The notes under the pieces: model-generated | The model's input: only the letters and a program-made list of their open reading frames with translations | What the model was told of the DNA's origin: nothing | Databases searched by the model: none | NCBI GenBank assembly: GCA_016741915.1 | Contig: JACVCS010000009.1 | Coordinates: 1-64,000, forward strand | Source of the DNA: Phycisphaerales bacterium | GTDB lineage: Bacteria; Planctomycetota; Phycisphaerae; Phycisphaerales; UBA1924 | DNA length: 64,000 bases | Direction: 5' to 3' | Translations under genes and position numbers: made by a program | In this document: positions 1 to 9,594 of the stretch, piece by piece | How the letters are laid out: each line of letters starts with the position of its first letter | How positions within the stretch are numbered: position 1 is the first letter of the stretch

Positions 1-507
1 TTCTTGAAAGCAAAAGCCGGCAAACGAAACCATGCCTAGTCCCGTGGGCCAGGAAATGTTAATAAGAGCCAGCCTCTCAAGCCCCCGCTGAGTCCCAGTT
101 CCCGCGCAGACGAACGTACCCGGACCTTCCCACAAGCTGGAATTCTCGAACCCCGCCTGCAACCGCCCCCCATCCGCAACCGAAGAATCGTCCGCAGCGG
201 CCGTCCGTCGAGTTCTTCGCGGACCTTCGCAGTTGAGGGTTTACCCTAATCGTCTGTGATGGCGAGACCCGCTTTTCTTCACGCAGTCGAGCAATCTGGC
301 ATCTTCTGGTAGCCGATGGACGTTGAGCCCTCGCCTATCCTCACCCCGCTTCGCGTTTTTGCTACACTCTCCGTTCTTATCCCGTTCGTAGCCTTCTCTG
401 CCTCCATCGTGCCCCCGTTTGCCCTGTTTGAAGTCGTCGGCACCCTCTGATCAACCCCCGCGGGTCCTCTCCCGACCCGCACACCACGCCCACCGGAAGT
501 CCTCGAA
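1..507. other. Left-edge intergenic region, no gene recognised
   Basis: About 500 bases precede the first convincing gene. Reading frames here are short, overlap each other on both strands and give proteins rich in Arg, Ser and Pro, the usual sign of GC-driven shadow frames. No tRNA, clear promoter or terminator was recognised. The 3' end of a gene lying left of the window could not be identified. Confidence 0.5.
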
Positions 508-1395
508 GTGCATATCTACAAGCCCGGTGATCTTGTCGAAGGCCTCCGCGTCATGTCCGAACTGGGCAAGGGTGCTGCGTCGGTCATTTACCTCGTCCAG
601 GACCCCAAGACCAAGCAGATCTGGGCCCTGAAGCATGTCGCGAAAGAGAACGAGAAGGACGAGCGTTTCCTCGAGCAGACCGAGTCGGAGTACCAGATCG
701 CCGCGAAGCTCGATCACCCCGGGCTGCGGAAGGTCGATCGCCTGATCAAGAAGAAGTCGGGTCTGCTGACCGTTTCCGAACTCTTCCTGGTCATGGAACT
801 CGTCGACGGCACCAGCGTTGACCGTTCACCGCCCAAGACCTTCGAGTCCGCCGCGGAGATCTTCGAGTCCACCGCGCGGGCCTTGGCGTACATGCACAGC
901 AAGGGCTTTGTCCACGCGGACATGAAGCCCAACAACATCATCGTCGATGCGCAGGGGAACACGAAGGTCATCGACCTCGGTCAGTCCTGCACGCTGGGGA
1001 CGGTGAAGAAACGCATCCAGGGCACCCCCGACTACATCGCCCCGGAGCAGGTTCACCGCCGTCCGATCACCGAGAAGACCGACATCTACAACCTCGGCGC
1101 GACGATGTACTGGGCCCTGACGCGCAAGCACGTGCCCACCGCCCTGGGCAAGGAAGATTCGCTCCTGGGCACGCTGGACGACTCGATGGTCGCCAAGCCC
1201 AAGCCCCCGTCGCAGCTCAACTCTCGCGTCCCCGAGCACTTCGACAAGCTCATCATGCAGTGCGTGGAGATCGAGCCGGCGATGCGGCCTTCGTCGATGA
1301 GTGAAGTCGCCGACCGCCTGGCGATGATCCGCGGCGCCCTGCTGAAGGAGGCCACGCTCCGCAAGAGCGGCTCCTTTCGACGCGTCACGCCCTGA
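508..1395 (+). CDS. Soluble serine/threonine protein kinase
   Basis: A 295-residue single-domain eukaryotic-type (Hanks) kinase that would transfer ATP phosphate to Ser/Thr of unknown partners. Visible motifs: glycine loop GKGAAS at 20-25, ATP-binding Lys42, catalytic loop HADMKPNN at 136-143 (canonical HRD is HAD, with Asp138, Lys140 and Asn143 kept), metal-binding DLG at 156-158 in place of DFG, and APE at 178-180. No transmembrane segment or sensor domain follows, unlike most planctomycete kinases, so it should be cytoplasmic. The start is a GTG; no better ATG lies upstream. A metallophosphoesterase gene begins 39 bases downstream on the same strand and may be its functional opposite. Kinase activity is likely, since every catalytic residue is present; the substrate is unknown. 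Confidence 0.93.
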   Translation: MHIYKPGDLVEGLRVMSELGKGAASVIYLVQDPKTKQIWALKHVAKENEKDERFLEQTESEYQIAAKLDHPGLRKVDRLIKKKSGLLTVSELFLVMELVDGTSVDRSPPKTFESAAEIFESTARALAYMHSKGFVHADMKPNNIIVDAQGNTKVIDLGQSCTLGTVKKRIQGTPDYIAPEQVHRRPITEKTDIYNLGATMYWALTRKHVPTALGKEDSLLGTLDDSMVAKPKPPSQLNSRVPEHFDKLIMQCVEIEPAMRPSSMSEVADRLAMIRGALLKEATLRKSGSFRRVTP

Positions 1396-1434
1396 GCCCG
1401 GCGACGACACAAGCCCGAACCCGCGCGTGCCCGC

Positions 1435-2358
1435 ATGAGCCTCGATCTGCGCGATAGCCACAGCGTGGCGGCGGCGTTTCTACGCGGGGCGCAGGCCAAC
1501 CGCGAGTCGGTTCTCCGCCGAGGTAGCATCGAAGTGCTGACCCCCGATGATCCGACCCCCGCGCTGATTGTCACGGGGGATCTGCACGACAACCCGATAT
1601 CGTTCGCGAGGCTGCTGAAGGCCGCGGGGATGGATGGGCCCGAGGGGTCGGTGCCCCGGGCGCACCTGACCCTGCACGAGTTGATCCACCCCGACACGCT
1701 GAGCAACGGGCGCGACCTGTCGGTGCGGGTCTTTGCGAAAGTCGCGGACCTGAAAGCACGCTTCCCGCGGCACGTGCACACGCTCTTGGCGAATCACGAG
1801 CTCGCGGAGATCGTCGGCGCGGGGATCATCAAAGACGGCGTGAACGTGGTGAAACTCTTCGACGAGGGGGTCGAGTTTCTCTTCGGCGAGGACGCGCCGA
1901 TGGTCATGGACGCGCTGCGCGAGTTCGTGCGGTCTATGCCGCTGGGCCTGCGGTGCGTGGGCGCCGGCGCGCCGCTGGCCGACGGCAGGCCTGGCGACCT
2001 GCTGTGCGCGCACTCGCTGCCGGGACCGGACCTCTTCGATCGGTTCGATCCGGGCATCCTGGAACGCGATATCACCGAGGATGATCGAACCCCAAGGCGG
2101 GGATCGGCGCACATTCTGGTGTGGGGACGCGGACAAAGCGAAGCACTTGTCGAGGACTTGTCGCATCGGTGGAACGTGGGGACCTTTGTGCTCGGACATG
2201 AGAAGGCCCCCGAAGGCTGGTTACGACTTGCGAACCGGGCCGTGGTGTTGAATACGGATCATCACGAGGGTGTGTACGCGGAACTGGACGTGCGGAATCC
2301 GTGGGATGCGGGCGCGATCGCGTCGTATTGCATCAAGATCGCTGCCATAGACGATTGA
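1435..2358 (+). CDS. Metallophosphoesterase (calcineurin/PPP-like)
   Basis: A 307-residue protein of the calcineurin-like metallophosphoesterase fold. The first metal motif is GDLHDN (48-53), the third is NHE (120-122), and late histidines in LGHEKAPEGW and NTDHHEG (about 255-280) fit the C-terminal metal ligands. The middle motif, GDxxDRG in PPP phosphatases, is not recognisable; LHELIHP stands roughly in its place, so it is a diverged member. It lies just after the Ser/Thr kinase and probably shares its transcript, which makes phosphoprotein dephosphorylation an attractive but unproven role; hydrolysis of a small phosphodiester or nucleotide is equally possible. No signal peptide or membrane segment is seen. 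Confidence 0.82.
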   Translation: MSLDLRDSHSVAAAFLRGAQANRESVLRRGSIEVLTPDDPTPALIVTGDLHDNPISFARLLKAAGMDGPEGSVPRAHLTLHELIHPDTLSNGRDLSVRVFAKVADLKARFPRHVHTLLANHELAEIVGAGIIKDGVNVVKLFDEGVEFLFGEDAPMVMDALREFVRSMPLGLRCVGAGAPLADGRPGDLLCAHSLPGPDLFDRFDPGILERDITEDDRTPRRGSAHILVWGRGQSEALVEDLSHRWNVGTFVLGHEKAPEGWLRLANRAVVLNTDHHEGVYAELDVRNPWDAGAIASYCIKIAAIDD

Positions 2359-2554
2359 TCGAAGTCTTCTAAAAGATTGCAAGCAGCAACGGCGGCACGG
2401 CCGTACTTGGTGCACCGATAGTTCAATGCTGTTCTTTCCGCGATGTCACTGGAACATCGCGGATGAGCGGTGTGCGTTTACAAAGCACAGCTTTGTGCGA
2501 AGTTCATCGCGTTCGATGCAAGTTTGAGCCCCCTACGCAGGGGGTGGTCTTCTG

Positions 2555-3661
2555 ATGCCGATGGGAAAGATGATCCGATCGTTTCGTGACGTTGATGATG
2601 GTGGGTATGGAACCACCGAGCGATTGGCCCGAAGTGATGTTGGGCGTGCGGGCGCGAGGGTGCCAACGGTCAATGTCCGAGGCGTGTATATGGACGTTCC
2701 TCCGGAACCGATGAATGTCAATGCGAACCGGAGGCCGGGGGAGGATCTCATTTCTTCACGGGCGAACGTTGAGCAGGACGGGGCGGACGAGACTTCGAGG
2801 ATGGGGCGATTCGGTCGGATGGTGCTTCGCCTGGGGTCTGAACGCTGCGACGATCTGGAACAGTGGCTCAGGGTGGTCAGTGATGCGGTTCGGTTGTGGA
2901 TCGTTCAGGAGAGCCTGAGCCAGACCAAGCAAAGCAATCACAGCGCGCCGAACGCGGGCGAGCAGGGCGGGATCGTCGCGGGGGTTTGGGCGGGGATCTT
3001 TGAGGCGGGGATCCTCGACGGGTGGCGCTGCGTGAGCGCGAGCGTCAGCGGGTATCGGAACGCCTCGGGGCGCGAAGCGTTGATGGAGCATCTGCTGGCG
3101 GGGTGCGGGCGGGATGATCTGCCGGGCGGGGTCGGGCCGCTGGGCGGGCTGCCCATGGACGGGTGCGTCGGGTCGGTGAAGTTGCGCTCGCTCTATCCGG
3201 ACACGGGCAAGCGTTACGGCGTGCTTCGGCGCGAGCTTGGGCTGGGCGAGTTCGGGAGGTTGATCAGGCTTGTGCCCGGCACGCGCTCACCCTGGGCCCT
3301 GGTTGTGCAGGTCGACGGCACGCCGGGCGAACACTGGAACGAAGCGGAGGTGCTGTCGGGTTTGCTGACCTTCGGGTCTGTGCTGCCGGCGGCGTTTCAG
3401 CGGTCGATCGGGCGGACGGTGACGCGGCGCGAACGGCTGTTGTCGCAGCTCACCGAAGCGCAGCGAGCGATGGTGCCGCTGCTGGTTGCGGGGATGACCG
3501 AGCGCGACGTTGGGCAGCGTCTTGGGCGCTCGTACCACACCGTGCACGACTACGTCAAGACGATCTACGGGCTGCTCAACGTCTCGTCGCGCCTGGATCT
3601 GGCGCGGCTGTGGCACGGGCTCGATGAGGAGAACTCGCCCGAGGAAGACGATCTGATGTGA
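2555..3661 (+). CDS. LuxR-type HTH transcriptional regulator
   Basis: A 368-residue protein with a C-terminal LuxR/FixJ-type helix-turn-helix at about 303-360: LTEAQRAMVPLLVAGMTERD, then the recognition-helix segment with SYHTVHDYVKTIY. The N-terminal 300 residues match no domain I can name; they contain neither a receiver Asp pocket nor a clear GAF signature, so the input signal is unknown. The first 70 residues are hydrophilic and could include an over-long start. It follows the kinase and phosphoesterase genes after a gap of about 196 bases, so it may be separately transcribed. The downstream gene is convergent. DNA-binding assignment is firm, the regulon unknown. Confidence 0.85.
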   Translation: MPMGKMIRSFRDVDDGGYGTTERLARSDVGRAGARVPTVNVRGVYMDVPPEPMNVNANRRPGEDLISSRANVEQDGADETSRMGRFGRMVLRLGSERCDDLEQWLRVVSDAVRLWIVQESLSQTKQSNHSAPNAGEQGGIVAGVWAGIFEAGILDGWRCVSASVSGYRNASGREALMEHLLAGCGRDDLPGGVGPLGGLPMDGCVGSVKLRSLYPDTGKRYGVLRRELGLGEFGRLIRLVPGTRSPWALVVQVDGTPGEHWNEAEVLSGLLTFGSVLPAAFQRSIGRTVTRRERLLSQLTEAQRAMVPLLVAGMTERDVGQRLGRSYHTVHDYVKTIYGLLNVSSRLDLARLWHGLDEENSPEEDDLM

Positions 3662-3701
3662 TCGGGCTGGATTGGCGCGAGATAACCAAGTGGGCGTGAT
3701 C

Positions 3702-3719
3702 GCTCATGCGAGCATGAGC
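3702..3719. other. Short inverted repeat between convergent genes
   Basis: GCTCATGC and GCATGAGC form an 8-bp perfect stem with a 2-base centre, placed in the 95-base gap between the LuxR-type gene and the convergent MarR gene. There is no T-run on either side, so it is a poor intrinsic terminator. It could be a protein-binding palindrome or a 3'-end stabilising hairpin. Confidence 0.35.
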
Positions 3720-3756
3720 CGTGCGCGTGCCTGAACGCCTGGGTACGCAGGTGGGC

Positions 3757-4311
3757 TCAGGCCTGATCGGCTGTGGTCCGCCACGGCGCTCTGCGGGCCT
3801 TGACGAGCAGTTCGTTGAGCTGCGTCTGCTCGGCACGCGACAGGTGACCGAGCTGGTCTTTGTGCACCTTGCTCACGGGTTCGTCGAGCTGGCTGAGCAG
3901 ATCGAGCCCGCGCTGCGTGATGGTCACCATCACCACGCGGCGGTCGGAACTGACGCGCGAACGCTGCGCATAGCCCATCGCCTCCAGACGATCGACGATG
4001 CGGGTGATATCCGGCACACGGGCGACCGTGTCCGCGGCGATCTGCGAGCACGATTTGCCCTGCGTCCCGGCGCCGCGGAGGATTCGAAGGGCGTTGTAGG
4101 TGGACTCGGAAAGCCCGTGGCGCTTGAAGACCGGAACGAAGTCGTCGGTCAGGACCGAGACCGTGCGGAGCAGGTTCAGGAAGATCTCCTGCTCGGTGGA
4201 CTCGAAGGGGCGGCGTTTACGCAGTTCACGCGCCAGCGGGCTGAGCGGCTGCGGCTCGCTCGCGGAGTGAACAGCCGGGTCGGGTTTGACGATTCGGGCG
4301 GCTTTGGGCAT
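3757..4311 (-). CDS. MarR-family transcriptional regulator
   Basis: A 184-residue regulator with the winged helix-turn-helix of the MarR family. Recognisable parts are the recognition region SQIAADTVARVPDITRIVDR, the following LEAMGYAQRSRVSSDRR and the wing RRVVMVTITQRGLDLL, the usual order for MarR proteins. About 40 hydrophilic residues precede the first family helix. It lies 74 bases downstream of glyA on the same strand and may be read from the same transcript. No operator could be identified for it. MarR proteins usually bind phenolic or other small ligands; nothing here indicates which. Confidence 0.9.
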   Translation of the reverse strand: MPKAARIVKPDPAVHSASEPQPLSPLARELRKRRPFESTEQEIFLNLLRTVSVLTDDFVPVFKRHGLSESTYNALRILRGAGTQGKSCSQIAADTVARVPDITRIVDRLEAMGYAQRSRVSSDRRVVMVTITQRGLDLLSQLDEPVSKVHKDQLGHLSRAEQTQLNELLVKARRAPWRTTADQA

Positions 4312-4385
4312 GGCGCAGGACCGGACAATGGGCTTTGCAGAGTATCAGCGCGCGGGACCGTGCGCCGCGGATTTCATACGCATCA

Positions 4386-5693
4386 TCAATGTTTCATCGA
4401 AGGCATTGCGAACTTGGAGCAGAGCGAGGCGACCTCGGCGCGGATCTTCTCGCACGCGGCGGGATCGCCCTTGCTGGTCAGGACACGGTCGATCAGCGAG
4501 GCGATGGTCTGCATCTGCGCCGGGCCCATGCCGCGGGTGGTGGTGGCGGGGGTGCCCAGGCGGATGCCGCTGGTGAACTTGGGCGGGCGCGGGTCGTTGG
4601 GGATGCCGTTTTTGTTGCAGATGAGCCCGGCGGATTCGAGCCACTTCTCCGCGTCGGCGCCGGTGAGCTCGCTGTTCTTCGGGCGCAGGTCAACGAGCAT
4701 GAGGTGGTTGTCGGTGCCGTTGGTGGTGATGCGGTAGCCCAGGCTGGTCAGCGCGGAAGCGAGGGCCTTGGCGTTGACGACGATGCGTTTCTGATAGTCA
4801 ACGAAGTCGGGCTTGAGGGCCTCACCGAACGCCACGGCCTTGCTGGCGATGACGTGCATGAGCGGGCCGCCCTGCACACCCGGGAAGACGGCCTTGTCGA
4901 TCTTCTTCGCAAGGTCTTCGTCGTTGGTCATGATGAGGCCGCCGCGGGGGCCGCGGAGGGTCTTGTGGGTCGTGGTGGTGACGATGTGCGCGTGCGGGAA
5001 GGGCGAAGGGTGGGCGCAGCCGTTGTGGGTGCAGAGCCCGGCGATGTGGGCGACGTCCGCCACCAGCAGCGCGCCGACCTCGTCGGCGATTGTGCGGAAG
5101 AGGTCAAAGCGGATGGTGCGCGGGTAAGCGGAGTAGCCGCACATGAGCACCTTGGGCTTGTGCTCAAGGACGACCTTTCGCACGGCGTCGTAATCGATCT
5201 GTTCGAACTCGGGGTGCGAGGCCTCGTAGTGGAGCGGGTAGTGGACGGGCTTGTGGTAGACGCCCGAGAAGTTGATGGACATGCCGTGGGAGAGGTGCCC
5301 GCCGTCTTTGAGCACGAGCGAGGCGAAGGTGTCGCCGGGCTTCATGGTGGCCATGAAGACGGCGGTGTTGGCCTGAGCGCCGGAGTGGGGCTGGACGTTG
5401 GCGAACTTGCACCCGAAGAGGGCCTTGGCGCGGTCGCGGGCGATGTTCTCGATGGCGTCGTGGTGAACGCAGCCGCCGTAGTAGCGAGCGCCGGGGTAAC
5501 CCTCGGCGTACTTGTTGGTCAGCCAGGAGCCCATGGTGTGCATGACGGCGGGCGAGACGTGGTTCTCGCTGGCGATGAGCTCGATGGTGGATTCCTGGCG
5601 TTGGCGCTCGAGGGCCATGTGCCGGGCGATCTCGGGATCGGCGTGGTTGAGCATGTCGAGCAGGTGGTCGCTGAGAGGGTCGTGGCTACTCAT
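4386..5693 (-). CDS. glyA: Serine hydroxymethyltransferase
   Basis: A 435-residue PLP enzyme that interconverts serine and glycine while loading tetrahydrofolate with a one-carbon unit; cytoplasmic. Family landmarks: LIASENHVS at 39-47, the Tyr/Gly-rich [14 protein letters not shown] at 62-75, cofactor-binding [10 protein letters not shown] with Asp213 and His216, and PLP-binding Lys244 in [13 protein letters not shown]. The length is normal for the family. The open frame runs about 180 codons further upstream, but that extension is basic and overlaps the next gene in another frame; the ATG at 5693 opens the family-conserved N-terminus. It is followed closely by the MarR gene. Confidence 0.97.
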   Translation of the reverse strand: MSSHDPLSDHLLDMLNHADPEIARHMALERQRQESTIELIASENHVSPAVMHTMGSWLTNKYAEGYPGARYYGGCVHHDAIENIARDRAKALFGCKFANVQPHSGAQANTAVFMATMKPGDTFASLVLKDGGHLSHGMSINFSGVYHKPVHYPLHYEASHPEFEQIDYDAVRKVVLEHKPKVLMCGYSAYPRTIRFDLFRTIADEVGALLVADVAHIAGLCTHNGCAHPSPFPHAHIVTTTTHKTLRGPRGGLIMTNDEDLAKKIDKAVFPGVQGGPLMHVIASKAVAFGEALKPDFVDYQKRIVVNAKALASALTSLGYRITTNGTDNHLMLVDLRPKNSELTGADAEKWLESAGLICNKNGIPNDPRPPKFTSGIRLGTPATTTRGMGPAQMQTIASLIDRVLTSKGDPAACEKIRAEVASLCSKFAMPSMKH

Positions 5694-5755
5694 AGTGCGG
5701 GATGGTAGAGGCGAAAAGGGCGGGGAGGCGGGGTGAGGGGGAGGGGCGGTTTGAA

Positions 5756-6778
5756 TCAAGCGAACCACTTTGGTGCCGTGCCAAAGAAGAACGCCAAGCT
5801 GAATCCGCCGAGCAGGCCCGCGAAAAGGCAAGCTGTGGTCACAAGCCAGCCGCGCTTGAGTCTCAGCCCGATGTTGATCGCCACGCACCAGTAGAGGGCG
5901 ATCCATACCAGGCCGATGGCGGCGATGATGTTGACGTTCTGATGCCAATACCAATCGAGATGCCCGATCGTGAGCAGGGTGCTTGAAAACGGAAGATGGA
6001 AGAACTCTTCGATCCCGGTGGCGGCGTCGGCGATGATGTCGGTCAATAGGTAGAGGTACACACCCATCGCAAGCGGCAGGAACGCGTGCGCCTGGCAGCG
6101 CAGGATGTGCGAACCGCGGATACGGCAGGTTGTTCGCGTGCTCGTCAATACCGAGAGCAGTATCGCGGGAAGTACGGTCATGCCGATACAGATATAGACC
6201 ATGATCGGCCACTTCCAAAGTAAGCTGCGAACTTCCCATTTCGTGGCGTTCTGAGTGTGGTAGAGATCAAAGATCGGCCAGAGCCATCCCTCGGCGAATG
6301 CGCTTCCGTTCCAAGGATTCGGGGCCTGAGGAAAAAGCACGTCGCTTGAGACAACGTACGCGTTCCGTGCAAGAGCGTGGATCATCCACGGACACAGTAC
6401 GACCAGAACCAAAAGGACAATCAACGGCAGAACGCGGGGCGTGCTTCGCAACTGAAGTGACGACCAGAATGAAAATGGGTTCAACGCTCGCACGTGGGTG
6501 CGAATGAAACGGTTCAGGAAGTCGCGCGCAGACTGGCTGTATTCCACGGCCCAAGACAACGTCATCGACGACGAGTCGAACAGATCGCCCCACGCAAACT
6601 CCAGCCCGCACTCCGGACACGTCCCCTTCACCGGGCATGATTCCGTCCAGCGTGCGACCTCGCCCGATTGGTCGTACCCGCAGCGCGGGCAGGTTGGACG
6701 CACGGGCTTGCCGGCGCTCTGCGAAGGCATCGGCGTGTCACTCCGCGTGTTCTCTGGCGTCTCGCTCGGCGTGTTCAT
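5756..6778 (-). CDS. Zinc-ribbon multi-pass membrane protein, paralogue 1
   Basis: A 340-residue protein with an N-terminal zinc ribbon made of CPRCGYD and [10 protein letters not shown] about 20 residues apart, followed by a soluble linker and several hydrophobic segments (for example [15 protein letters not shown]) that should span the membrane four to six times. It is a tandem paralogue of the gene just upstream, sharing the ribbon spacing, the phrase LNPF(S/A)F before the first membrane span and the overall layout. A third, shorter relative is encoded at 19508-19999. The ATG at 6778 gives an N-terminus that, like its paralogue, begins shortly before the ribbon; the longer open frame upstream lacks coding character. 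Function unknown. Confidence 0.8.
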   Translation of the reverse strand: MNTPSETPENTRSDTPMPSQSAGKPVRPTCPRCGYDQSGEVARWTESCPVKGTCPECGLEFAWGDLFDSSSMTLSWAVEYSQSARDFLNRFIRTHVRALNPFSFWSSLQLRSTPRVLPLIVLLVLVVLCPWMIHALARNAYVVSSDVLFPQAPNPWNGSAFAEGWLWPIFDLYHTQNATKWEVRSLLWKWPIMVYICIGMTVLPAILLSVLTSTRTTCRIRGSHILRCQAHAFLPLAMGVYLYLLTDIIADAATGIEEFFHLPFSSTLLTIGHLDWYWHQNVNIIAAIGLVWIALYWCVAINIGLRLKRGWLVTTACLFAGLLGGFSLAFFFGTAPKWFA

Positions 6779-6855
6779 TGACGATCCAGTGTAACGAGCG
6801 ATCAAAAACTCACCATCGCCGGGCGTTTTGTCACGGAAAACACACTCGTTCGGCT

Positions 6856-7851
6856 CTACGCCAACCAATCGAGCCGAACGCCCGAGATCAGCGTGAAGAT
6901 CGCCCCCAGCAGTCCCGCGGCGATCAGGCAGAGCGTCGCGACCAGCCACGCCTTCGGCAATCGCAAGCCGAGCGAAAGGGCAGCGGACCAGTACGCGATC
7001 AGCCAGAAAACCGCGGGCAGAGCGAGGTGTTGTCGGTGTTCCAGGAAGAATTTTTCGATCACGTCACACACATCCTGCGGGCCTCGCAGATTGATCTTCA
7101 GGTACTCGTCGTTGATGGTGAAGAAGAGATAGCCCATCGCCGAGAGCGTGCGCGACCAGATCATCAGGCACACGGGCAGCAGGCCCCAGATGAAGCAGCG
7201 GAACAGGTGCGACCAGCGGACCTTGCTGACCCTTCGCGAGGTCGTCAGCAGCGCGAGGATGATCCCCGGCATCACGATCAGGCCCATGGCGAAGACCACC
7301 ACCGAGGGCCACATATGCGTCATCGTGACGTACCCGTCGCCGTCGATGGTGATGATCGACCTGTCGTTCTCACCCCACCACCACTGCCGACGCAGGAAGG
7401 GCCACAGCCAGGGCTCAACAACCTGCGAAAGCGTCGAACGCGTGATGCCCATCGGAATCGACGGTGGCGAGATCAACGCCACGGCGCTCAAGCACATCGC
7501 CCGCAAGGCCCACGGCACAACGATGAGCAGCACCGCCAGCCACACAAGCCGCCGCGGGCGCGGTGCGACCTCAACGGTGATGTGTCGAAAGAACGCGAAA
7601 GGATTCAGCAGCACCACGCAGGAGCGAACGAGCCGGATCAGCCCGGGCGACCACGCCCGCGCGTGCTCGAAGTACCAGGGGATCAGCAGCCGATGCGGGT
7701 GGTACAGGTCGGTCCAGGAAAACTCCAGCCCGCACTCGGGGCACGTACCACGCGTGGGGCAGGTCTCCGTCCAGCGGGCGGCCTCGCCCGACTGGTCGTA
7801 CGCGCACCGCGGACAAATCGGCTTGACCGCGATGGGTTGAGCGTTGTCCAT
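6856..7851 (-). CDS. Zinc-ribbon multi-pass membrane protein, paralogue 2
   Basis: A 331-residue paralogue of its downstream neighbour. The zinc ribbon is CPRCAYD...[10 protein letters not shown] near the N-terminus; the remainder is hydrophobic with several spans, including LVWLAVLLIVVPWAL and VVFAMGLIVMPGIILALL. The ATG at 7851 has an AGGTGAG stretch about nine bases upstream and is preferred over an in-frame TTG seven codons earlier. The two genes are 77 bases apart and probably cotranscribed. The pair looks like a local duplication followed by strong divergence outside the ribbon. No catalytic motif is visible; the ribbon may be structural or mediate contact with a partner. Confidence 0.8.
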   Translation of the reverse strand: MDNAQPIAVKPICPRCAYDQSGEAARWTETCPTRGTCPECGLEFSWTDLYHPHRLLIPWYFEHARAWSPGLIRLVRSCVVLLNPFAFFRHITVEVAPRPRRLVWLAVLLIVVPWALRAMCLSAVALISPPSIPMGITRSTLSQVVEPWLWPFLRRQWWWGENDRSIITIDGDGYVTMTHMWPSVVVFAMGLIVMPGIILALLTTSRRVSKVRWSHLFRCFIWGLLPVCLMIWSRTLSAMGYLFFTINDEYLKINLRGPQDVCDVIEKFFLEHRQHLALPAVFWLIAYWSAALSLGLRLPKAWLVATLCLIAAGLLGAIFTLISGVRLDWLA

Positions 7852-8007
7852 CGTCGTGAGCTCACCTGACAAACAGTTTCATCCGCAAGGCTGTCGATAT
7901 GACACCGCCGCCGCGTGTGCATGTGAGCATACCACGACGCTGCGTTTGCGCATGTGACCATCACTGAGCCATTGACGAACGCGCCGCCGTGCGATCAACC
8001 GGCGAAC

Positions 8008-9360
8008 TCAGTCGATGATCTTCACACTGCTGAGCGAATCGACCATGAGTTCCCACACCAGCGCCACGTCGTCGGCCCGCATGCGCACGCAGCCCATGGA
8101 GCGCTGCTGTCCGATGGAATCCGGATCGATGGTGCCGTGGATCCCGTACCCGGTGAATCGGCGGGTGTTGTCGTCGGCGCCGTCGAGGCCGACCCAGTGC
8201 TCGCCGATGGGGTTCTTCGGGTCGTCGGGTTGATAGACCTCGCCCGTGCGCGGGTTGACCCACTTGGGGTTGATGAGTTTGCTCTTCGGGCGCACGACGA
8301 AGAGACCCTCCGGCGTGCCGTCGCTTTCACCGAGGCCCACCGGCAGCGAGCGGATGTACGTCCAGCCTTCTTCCTGACCGTCTGGGCCGACCTTCGTCCC
8401 AGTGCCGGTGATCGGTGCCCCGGCCCAGAGGTCCATCCGGTAGTCCTTCTTGTGCACCACCGCATGGATCGGCACGCGGACGACCTTCAGCCGCTGCCCA
8501 ATGCGCAGGTTCGAGGCGCTGCTCATCTTGTTGATCCGCTGGATGAAGCGGTAATCGGTGGGGAGGCTCTGCTTGAAGGGCAGACGCACGAGCACGTCGC
8601 CGCTCTGGACGGTGTAGGTATCGGTCAGCGGATCGCTCTTCGCCGCGACAGGCCCGAAGAAGAGCGTCTCGTTGAGCGCCGCCATCTGGGCACGGATGAC
8701 CGCGCGATCAGCCGCGGAAAGGCTCTTATCCCACAGCGCCGTGTTCAGCAGCGTGCGTGCTTCGAGCAGATTGCCCGCCGCCGCACTCTTCTGCGCTTGT
8801 TCGATCGTCGCCTTCACGCCCGTGGCTTGCGTTTGCGTGGGCGTGGCAGCGGGATTGGCCAGCGGATCCATCGGCGTGGCCGATGGCGCGGAACCCGTGG
8901 GTGTCCCGGCCGTCGGAGGGGGGTTGGTTGCGATGGGATTCGTGGCGGGCGTCGGGGTCGCAGCAGGCGGCGTCATGGCCGCGGGTGCCGCCGCGGGCAC
9001 GCTCGTTGTGCTGTTCGTCGGTGTGGTTGAGTTCGAGATGCCCGCGCCCGAAGCCAGCGGCTTGTTCACCGGGGTCGCATTCGAGGCGACGGTGCTGGGC
9101 TTGGGCGGATACGCCAACGGGCCGGCGATGGTTTCCTTGGGCAGATCGGTGGCGATCGGGCTGGCGTTGCCGCCGCTCATGCGGATCCAGGCGAGGATGC
9201 CCAGACCGAGCGCGCCGATACCCAGCCCGAGGACGAGCATCTTGGTCGCGGGGGTCGCCCCGCGCATGAACCCGCTCCCCACGCCGTCGCCCGCACGCTT
9301 GGTGACCGAGGAACCCGCCCGATACATCGTCCCGCGCGGGGCCTGAGATTGCAGCGCCAT
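8008..9360 (-). CDS. LysM and L,D-transpeptidase (YkuD) cell-wall protein
   Basis: A 450-residue protein with one membrane anchor near the N-terminus (about residues 40-60), a long Ala/Pro/Thr linker, a LysM-type peptidoglycan-binding segment beginning DTYTVQSGDVLVRL and including INKMSS...LRIGQRLKVV, and a C-terminal YkuD L,D-transpeptidase domain. The catalytic signature is present: HGT, then SMGCVRM with nucleophile Cys at about 424. Such enzymes form 3-3 cross-links in peptidoglycan or attach proteins to it, in the periplasm. The ATG at 9360 is preceded by GGAGGG at good spacing, better than an in-frame start nine codons upstream. It supports the presence of a peptidoglycan wall, in line with the mur genes in this window. 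Confidence 0.93.
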   Translation of the reverse strand: MALQSQAPRGTMYRAGSSVTKRAGDGVGSGFMRGATPATKMLVLGLGIGALGLGILAWIRMSGGNASPIATDLPKETIAGPLAYPPKPSTVASNATPVNKPLASGAGISNSTTPTNSTTSVPAAAPAAMTPPAATPTPATNPIATNPPPTAGTPTGSAPSATPMDPLANPAATPTQTQATGVKATIEQAQKSAAAGNLLEARTLLNTALWDKSLSAADRAVIRAQMAALNETLFFGPVAAKSDPLTDTYTVQSGDVLVRLPFKQSLPTDYRFIQRINKMSSASNLRIGQRLKVVRVPIHAVVHKKDYRMDLWAGAPITGTGTKVGPDGQEEGWTYIRSLPVGLGESDGTPEGLFVVRPKSKLINPKWVNPRTGEVYQPDDPKNPIGEHWVGLDGADDNTRRFTGYGIHGTIDPDSIGQQRSMGCVRMRADDVALVWELMVDSLSSVKIID

Positions 9361-9594
9361 GATCGAACCCTCCGTGATCACACCCAACCCAAACGTTCTA
9401 CAAAAACCCGGTCAATCCTCGGCACCACCGCGCCGGGCTCCGCCGGTGCCTGTGCTCGTGCTGAGGCTCAGACTCGAACTGATATCGTCCAACCCGTGAT
9501 TGTTGGGCCACTTTCCGCGCAAGTCCCGCGCGTAAAGCTGGCGAAAAGCACGGATTCCATCGCATAAACCCCGGTCACGAACGCGGAGGGTGGC

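Noticed and set aside
2359-2554. Riboswitch or small RNA before the LuxR-type gene
   Set aside because: No stable conserved-looking structure or known motif could be seen in this 196-base gap.
4335-5708. Plus-strand 457-residue frame opposite glyA
   Set aside because: Gly/Val-rich shadow of glyA. glyA has all serine hydroxymethyltransferase motifs on the minus strand.
5694-6239. N-terminal extension of the glyA frame
   Set aside because: His/Arg-rich, overlaps the zinc-ribbon gene in another frame and is absent from the enzyme family.
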